Assembly: GCA_964291375.2 (NCBI GenBank)
Contig: OZ219809.1
Location: 1,178,001-1,242,000 of the forward strand
Direction: 5' to 3'
From: 3107 sp001483205
GTDB taxonomy: Bacteria > Pseudomonadota > Alphaproteobacteria > Rhodobacterales > Rhodobacteraceae
DNA: 64,000 nucleotides
The position numbers were made by a program, and so were the translations under genes. A model generated the notes under the pieces. It worked only from the letters and a program-made list of their open reading frames with translations, made no database searches and was not told the DNA's origin. Below, piece by piece: positions 59,614 to 64,000 of the stretch. Positions within the stretch are counted from its first letter, which is position 1. Each line of letters opens with the position of its first letter.

Positions 59614-60240
59614 TTAACCCTTGGTCTGGCTGCCCGGCTGACGATAGAAGTGATGAGCCCCGATGGTGGCGGTGCGGGCAAAGCTGCGCGCCCAGCGCGG
59701 GCTGACCGCATTGGTGTGATAATGGGTGGCCCCGGCGGTCAGGTCGCGCCCGGCCCCGTCCAGCATCAGCCGGGCGATTTTGGCGACACGGCTATAGGCG
59801 CGCTGTTCGCGGATGATCTCTTTCTGACCATCGCAGGTATAGGTGAACTGACAGCGATAGCGTTTGCCTGTGCCCTGATGGACCACGCCGCAGACGGTAT
59901 CGGGATAGAGGGCGCTGTCCACCCGGTTCAGAATCACCTCTGCCACCGCGAACTGGCCGCGCACCCGTTCGCCGCGCGCCTCGAAATAGAGCGCTTCGGC
60001 CAGGCAGGCGAGGTCATCCCCGCCCTCGGCGGCGGGCAGGCTGTCAAGCCACTGATTGGAATAGGTGATTGCGGGCGCGGCGGGCCGGGCCTCTGTCGGC
60101 GCGGGGGCCGTGAAGAGCGCCGCAGACTGGCCGGAAAAGGTGCCGTCAGCGGGCGACGCACCGGTCTCCCCTGCCCTTGCGCCTGTGCCAAGCGTTATCA
60201 GAGCCGCCAGCAACAGGCTCCATGCAAATTCCGAACGCAT
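59614..60240 (-). CDS. Cell wall hydrolase, SleB family
   Basis: A 208-residue exported protein starting MRSEFAWSLLLAALITLGTG at 60240, with a signal peptide of about 23 residues ending GARAG. The SleB domain is LACLAEALYFEARGERVRGQFAVAEVILNRVDS (catalytic Glu), CGVVHQGT...CQFTYTCDG and GATHYHTNAVSPRWARSFART. It is likely a lytic transglycosylase/amidase-like cell wall enzyme; in non-spore-formers the role is wall remodelling. Confidence 0.9.
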   Translation of the reverse strand: MRSEFAWSLLLAALITLGTGARAGETGASPADGTFSGQSAALFTAPAPTEARPAAPAITYSNQWLDSLPAAEGGDDLACLAEALYFEARGERVRGQFAVAEVILNRVDSALYPDTVCGVVHQGTGKRYRCQFTYTCDGQKEIIREQRAYSRVAKIARLMLDGAGRDLTAGATHYHTNAVSPRWARSFARTATIGAHHFYRQPGSQTKG

Positions 60241-60366
60241 TTTCAGAGCACCCCCGGGTCGCGCCGCAGTCCGTTCGCGCCCCCTATGGCCGCGATGGGT
60301 GCGTCCCATAGAGGAAAGTTGCCCCTGCGTCTACCCCCGTGTTGCGCCCCGGCAACATGAATTTTC

Positions 60367-60581
60367 AAAGCCCTTTGAATGGTGGCACATCGGCAACCAC
60401 CCCGTCCCGCCCGGCGGAACTGCCCGGGCAGCGCCTGCCTGCCCCCCGGCAGGCGCTTTTAGCGTCTCAACCTTTTGCAGAGTCTTGATTTTATGGCAAA
60501 ACCATCGCCAATACGGACTGTCGGGAAAAGCGCCCGCCCAGGCAGGCGGCTGCCCGGCTAAGCCATCACACAGCGGTTTTT
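60367..60581. repeat. Long MITE-like B element, copy B6 (diverged ends)
   Basis: AAAGCCCTTTGAATGGTGGC to CCATCACACAGCGGTTTTTG, with a well-kept core (CTGCCTGCCCCCCGGCAGGC, CCATCGCCAAT, GCGCCCGCCCAGGCAGGCGG) but terminal repeats altered at several positions, suggesting an old insertion. It ends 4 bp before the PPDK stop. Confidence 0.82.
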
Positions 60582-60585
60582 GCCC

Positions 60586-63147
60586 TCAGCCTTCCCCGCC
60601 CGTCCCGTCGGCATCGGCAATCGCCAGCCGGGCCGCCGCCAGCCGCGCCACCGGCACCCGGAAAGGCGAGCAGGACACATAATCAAACCCGACACTGCGG
60701 CAGAACCGGATCGATTCGGGCGTCCCCCCGTGCTCGCCACAGATCGACAGGATCAGATCGGCCTTCTTCTCCCGCCCCCGCTCTGCCCCGATTCTCAGCA
60801 ACTCCCCCACCCCCTCGACATCAAGCGTATGGAACGGGTCTTCCGGGTAGACTTCCTTGTTCACATAATCATTCATAAACCGCCCGGCATCGTCCCGCGA
60901 CAGCCCATAGGTCATCTGCGTCAGGTCATTGGTGCCAAAGCTCAGAAACGCCGAGTTGACCGAAATATCCCCGGCCCGAAGCGCGGCGCGCGGGGTTTCG
61001 ACCATCACCCCCAGGCGATAGTCAAACTCCGCGCCCTCAGCCGCCGCAACCGCAGAGGCAACCGCATCCACCCGCGCCTTGACCAGCTCCACCTCTCGCC
61101 GGGCCGAAACCAGCGGGATCATAATTTCCGGCGCAACCTCTGTGCCCTGACGCCCGACCGCCACCGTCGCCTCGAAAATCGCCCGCGCCTGCATGTCATA
61201 GATTTCGGGCACGGTGATGCCCAGACGCACCCCGCGCAGCCCCAGCATCGGGTTGAACTCGGCCAGCGCCTCAACCCGCCGGGTGACATCGGACATCGGC
61301 AGATCAAGCGCCGCCGCGATCTCTCGCATCCCCTCGCGCGAATGGGGCAGAAATTCGTGCAGGGGCGGGTCGAACAGGCGGATACAGACCGGCCTGCCCT
61401 GCATAATCTCAAACAGCTCGATAAAATCGGTTCTCTGCATGGGCAAAAGGCGTTCCAGCGCCGCCGCTCGGTCCTCGGGCGTATCGGCAAAGATCATCTC
61501 TCGCATCACCGTCAGGCGGTCATCCTCAAAGAACATATGTTCGGTCCGGCACAGCCCTATACCGTCTGACCTGAACATCCGGGCGGTGCGCGCATCCGCC
61601 GGGGTGTCCGCGTTCGCCCGGACGCCGATGTCGCGCGCGGTATCGGCCCAGGTCAGCAGTTTCTTGAACCAGCCGTCAAGCGCCGGTTCCAGCAGCTTTG
61701 CCTCCCCGGCCAGAACCTCGCCCGAAGAGCCGTCAATGGTGATCATGTCGCCTTCGCAAAAGACCCGCCCGTCCGGGGCAGACAGCCGCTTGTCCCGGAC
61801 ATCAAGGCTCATATCTGAAACGCCGACGATGCACGGCAGGCCCAGCCCGCGCGCAATCACCGCCGCATGGCTCGACATGCCGCCGCGCTCGGTCAGAACC
61901 GCACTCGCCGCGTGCATCCCGCGAATGTCCTCGGGCGCGGTTTCGTGACGGACCAGCACACACGGCTCGCCCCGCGCATCGCTGGCCAGCGCCGCCATCG
62001 CCGAAAACACCACCCGCCCGCGCGCCGCGCCGGGGCTGGCGGCAAGGCCGCGCAGGATCGGGTCGCGCGGGCTGTCGGGATCAACCTGCTTGTGCAGCAG
62101 GTCCGCCAGAGCGCGCGGCTCGACCCGCATCAGCGCCTCTTGCCGGGTGATGATCCCGTCCTCGGCCAGCGCCACCGCCACCCGCACGCCTGCGCGCGCA
62201 CTGCGCTGCACACGCACCGCGTCCAGAATATACAGGCTGCCGTCCTCGATGGTGAACTCGATCTGCATTTCCTCGCGCAGGCGCGTCCGGCAGGTTTCGC
62301 CATACCCGACAAGGGCGCGGAAATGGTCGGGACAGCCTTCTTCCATCGACGCGCCGCGCTCATCACGGGTCAGGAACAGCGCTTTGGAGCGATCGATCAG
62401 CGCGTCGCGGCCCTGACTCTGGCTCAGATAGCGCCCCTTGATCAGGTGCGCGCCGGTCTGTTCGTCGATAAACTGGATAACGCCGGAGCCGCTTTCGCCA
62501 TTGCCGATCCCCAGCGCCATGCGCTGCACCACAAGGCCCAGCCCGGCGTCGGCGGGGGCACCCCTGGCCTGTCTCAGCAGCCGGGCGCTGGTGCCTTCCC
62601 AGGCCCGCGCCATCGCGCGCAGCACATCAGCCAACTGGCGCGCCGGGTCTTGGGGGAACGGCTCATCGGTTTCTTCCTGATAGGTTTCCAGCAGCCCCGG
62701 CAGGGCCTCGGCGGGCGCGGCCTCTCCCCCCCCGAACCCATCGGAATCGAGCCGCGCGACATGGACCGCATAGGCCTGTATGAAGCGGACATAGAGCGCG
62801 CTGGCCGCCTCTGCCCCGATGGTTTCTGACAGGGCCGCATGGCGGGCGTCGTTCATGCCGATATTGAGGATTGCCCCCGGTCCGCCCCAGTCCGGGTCTT
62901 CTGAACTGGGCCGGACAGAGACCAGCGGCCCGTCCCCGAATGCCGCCAGCATCCCGCGGGTATCAAGCGGGCGGCCCTGGGCGACCTCATGCACGGCGTC
63001 AAAGGAAAGCGCCAGTGTGCGCGGCACCGGCATGTCAAGCCGGATCAGCCGTTGCAGGCATTTCGCCCGCCCGCCATGAAGCACCGTTTCGATCCCCGCC
63101 TCGGCGGTGATTTCGGTGTAGGCGGCTTTGAGCTTGTTTTTCCGCAC
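60586..63147 (-). CDS. ppdK: Pyruvate, phosphate dikinase
   Basis: Interconverts pyruvate, ATP and phosphate with PEP, AMP and pyrophosphate. About 853 residues. N-terminal ATP-grasp region (LVSVRPSSEDPDWGGPGAILNIG), swivelling domain with phosphohistidine in TERGGMSSHAAVIARGLGLPC, and C-terminal PEP/pyruvate barrel with DGIGLCRTEHMFF, FLSFGTNDLTQMTYG and catalytic Cys in SICGEHGGTPES. The N-terminal segment is shorter than in classical PPDK. GTG 63147 follows AAAGGGA; ATG 63177 is an alternative start without a ribosome site. It supports gluconeogenesis from pyruvate. Confidence 0.92.
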   Translation of the reverse strand: MRKNKLKAAYTEITAEAGIETVLHGGRAKCLQRLIRLDMPVPRTLALSFDAVHEVAQGRPLDTRGMLAAFGDGPLVSVRPSSEDPDWGGPGAILNIGMNDARHAALSETIGAEAASALYVRFIQAYAVHVARLDSDGFGGGEAAPAEALPGLLETYQEETDEPFPQDPARQLADVLRAMARAWEGTSARLLRQARGAPADAGLGLVVQRMALGIGNGESGSGVIQFIDEQTGAHLIKGRYLSQSQGRDALIDRSKALFLTRDERGASMEEGCPDHFRALVGYGETCRTRLREEMQIEFTIEDGSLYILDAVRVQRSARAGVRVAVALAEDGIITRQEALMRVEPRALADLLHKQVDPDSPRDPILRGLAASPGAARGRVVFSAMAALASDARGEPCVLVRHETAPEDIRGMHAASAVLTERGGMSSHAAVIARGLGLPCIVGVSDMSLDVRDKRLSAPDGRVFCEGDMITIDGSSGEVLAGEAKLLEPALDGWFKKLLTWADTARDIGVRANADTPADARTARMFRSDGIGLCRTEHMFFEDDRLTVMREMIFADTPEDRAAALERLLPMQRTDFIELFEIMQGRPVCIRLFDPPLHEFLPHSREGMREIAAALDLPMSDVTRRVEALAEFNPMLGLRGVRLGITVPEIYDMQARAIFEATVAVGRQGTEVAPEIMIPLVSARREVELVKARVDAVASAVAAAEGAEFDYRLGVMVETPRAALRAGDISVNSAFLSFGTNDLTQMTYGLSRDDAGRFMNDYVNKEVYPEDPFHTLDVEGVGELLRIGAERGREKKADLILSICGEHGGTPESIRFCRSVGFDYVSCSPFRVPVARLAAARLAIADADGTGGEG

Positions 63148-63217
63148 CGCAGCATTCCCTTTGCATCGGTGCAGCATAGCGCGGGAATGTGCTCTGACAA
63201 GGGCGGGATTGACCCTT

Positions 63218-63275
63218 TGTAAAGACCTCTGCATATTGGCGCATCGGTGGCCAACCTGTCCCGGACGGCGCACCC
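63218..63275. repeat. Half A element between ppdK and the aminotransferase
   Basis: AAAGACCTCTGCATATTGGC then GCATCGGTGGCCAACCTGTC is a well-preserved left arm of the A/B family with no right arm nearby. Confidence 0.78.
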
Positions 63276-63403
63276 TGGCCTTACCGGCTGTCCGAATCTG
63301 GCCCTAACGAAACCTTGCTTTCGGGCGCAGACTTGCCCCGGTCGGGTGTATACAGCCCCCGCACCCCGTGATTCTTCGCGCCTTGCCCGAAAGGAGACCC
63401 GCC

Positions 63404-64000
63404 ATGGACACCAGCTATTCCCAAAATGACCTGTCAATGGTCGTCGAAGCCGACAAGGCGCATGTCTGGCACCACCTGATCCAGCATAAGCCGTTCGAGA
63501 CCGGCGCCCCCCGCGTCATCGTCGAGGGCAAGGGGCTGCGGGTCTGGGACCAGCACGGCAAGGAATTTATCGACGCCCTCTCGGGCGGGGTCTGGACCGT
63601 CAATGTCGGCTACGGGCGCGAATCCATTGCCCGCGCCGTCTATGACCAGTTGATGAAAATCTGCTATTTCGCCCAGTCCGCCGGTTCGGTCCCCGGCGCG
63701 CGGTTTGCCGAACGGCTGATCGGCAAGATGCCGGGGATGAGCCGCGTCTACTACACCAATTCCGGTTCCGAGGCGAACGAAAAAGCGTTCAAGATGGTGC
63801 GCCAGATCGCCCACAAACGCTATGGCGGCAAAAAGACCAAAATCCTCTATCGCGACCGCGACTATCACGGCTCGACCCTGGCCACCATGTCCGCCGGGGG
63901 GCAGGACCAGCGCAACGCGCAATACGGCCCCTTTGCGCCGGACTTCATCCGCGTCCCCCACTGCATGGAATACCGCAAGCACGAGCTGGGGCTGGAGGCG
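63404..64000 (+). CDS. Class III aminotransferase, taurine-pyruvate type (partial, runs off the right edge)
   Basis: The first 199 codons are present, starting MDTSYSQNDLSMVVEADKAH with AAAGGAGACCC before it. HLIQHKPFETGAPRVIVEGKG, SGGVWTVNVGYGRESIARAVYDQLM, RVYYTNSGSEANEKAFKMVRQIAHKRYGGKKTKILYRDRDYHGST strongly resemble taurine:pyruvate aminotransferase (Tpa). The Schiff-base lysine is beyond the edge. Tpa makes sulfoacetaldehyde from taurine; beta-alanine or other omega-amine transaminases are alternatives. Downstream xsc/pta genes would confirm it. Confidence 0.85.
   Translation, partial: MDTSYSQNDLSMVVEADKAHVWHHLIQHKPFETGAPRVIVEGKGLRVWDQHGKEFIDALSGGVWTVNVGYGRESIARAVYDQLMKICYFAQSAGSVPGARFAERLIGKMPGMSRVYYTNSGSEANEKAFKMVRQIAHKRYGGKKTKILYRDRDYHGSTLATMSAGGQDQRNAQYGPFAPDFIRVPHCMEYRKHELGLEA

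Noticed and set aside
58429..60360. A 643-codon plus-strand open frame.
   Set aside because: It is antisense to the FolB-like and SleB genes, both of which have family motifs.

Overview
This is about 64 kb of GC-rich DNA from an alphaproteobacterium, most likely of the Rhodobacterales (Rhodobacteraceae/Paracoccaceae). The assignment rests on family-restricted proteins (DUF6456-, DUF6477-, DUF6476-, DUF2948- and DUF2927-type), on the gene order murA-DUF2948-hisD, on ppx-rlmE and zwf-pgl-pgi, and on housekeeping sequences typical of that group. No phage, IS transposase, rRNA or CRISPR array is visible. The only tRNA is a tRNA-Thr(GGT).

Layout. 1-14 kb: HTH/DUF6456 (partial), DUF6477, a pyrrolysine-free MttB methyltransferase, guaA, argD-argF, divergent ald/lrp, and gyaR-csaA-proC, ybjN, a [2Fe-2S] ferredoxin and meaB. 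14-24 kb: rpmB, DUF6476, an RluA-type pseudouridine synthase, an unusual low-GC gene, rpoH, a HicB/HicA-like toxin-antitoxin pair, the Entner-Doudoroff/pentose-phosphate entry operon zwf-pgl-pgi, an HNH protein and a 3-hydroxyisobutyrate dehydrogenase. 24.7-27.6 kb: a compact EcoRII-like restriction-modification cassette (cytosine methyltransferase, Vsr, EcoRII-type endonuclease) ending 5 bp from the 3' end of tRNA-Thr. 27.7-35.6 kb: murA, DUF2948, hisD, an RsmB-type methyltransferase, guaB and glk. 35.6-45.7 kb: polyamine catabolism and uptake (PuuB-like oxidase, SpuC-like aminotransferase, PuuA-like ligase, GntR regulator, PotFGHI-type ABC transporter). An 18-bp sequence is shared by the puuA-side and gntR/potF promoter regions. 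45.9-64 kb: pyrB, an HDAC/acetylpolyamine amidohydrolase, xseB, a RACo-like corrinoid-protein activator, a kinase-like phosphotransferase, ppx-rlmE, DUF2927, dksA, a flavin monooxygenase, a FolB-like protein, SleB, PPDK and the start of a taurine-pyruvate-type aminotransferase.

The most striking content is intergenic. Nearly every gene border carries short repeats that recur across the window. Family A/B comprises MITE-like elements with terminal AAGACCTCTGCATA inverted repeats, about 70-80 bp or about 210 bp long. Family C is built on the 16-bp palindrome CTTATCCGCGGATAAG. Family D is GC-rich, about 150 bp, and begins ATAGCCAAACGACTG. Family F is a GAAACGGTCC/GGACCGTTTC hairpin. LacI-operator-like palindromes also recur. 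They are nested in each other and some abut or overlap gene ends (pyrB, hisD). The palindrome forms a tandem array of 20 copies with an exact 30-bp period between puuA and gntR, and a 113-bp palindrome-bearing element flanks argD-argF in inverted orientation.

Five conserved genes (guaA, csaA, meaB, hisD, dksA) carry six single-base indels. Adding or removing one base restores family-consensus protein in each case, so consensus errors in the assembly are the likeliest cause.
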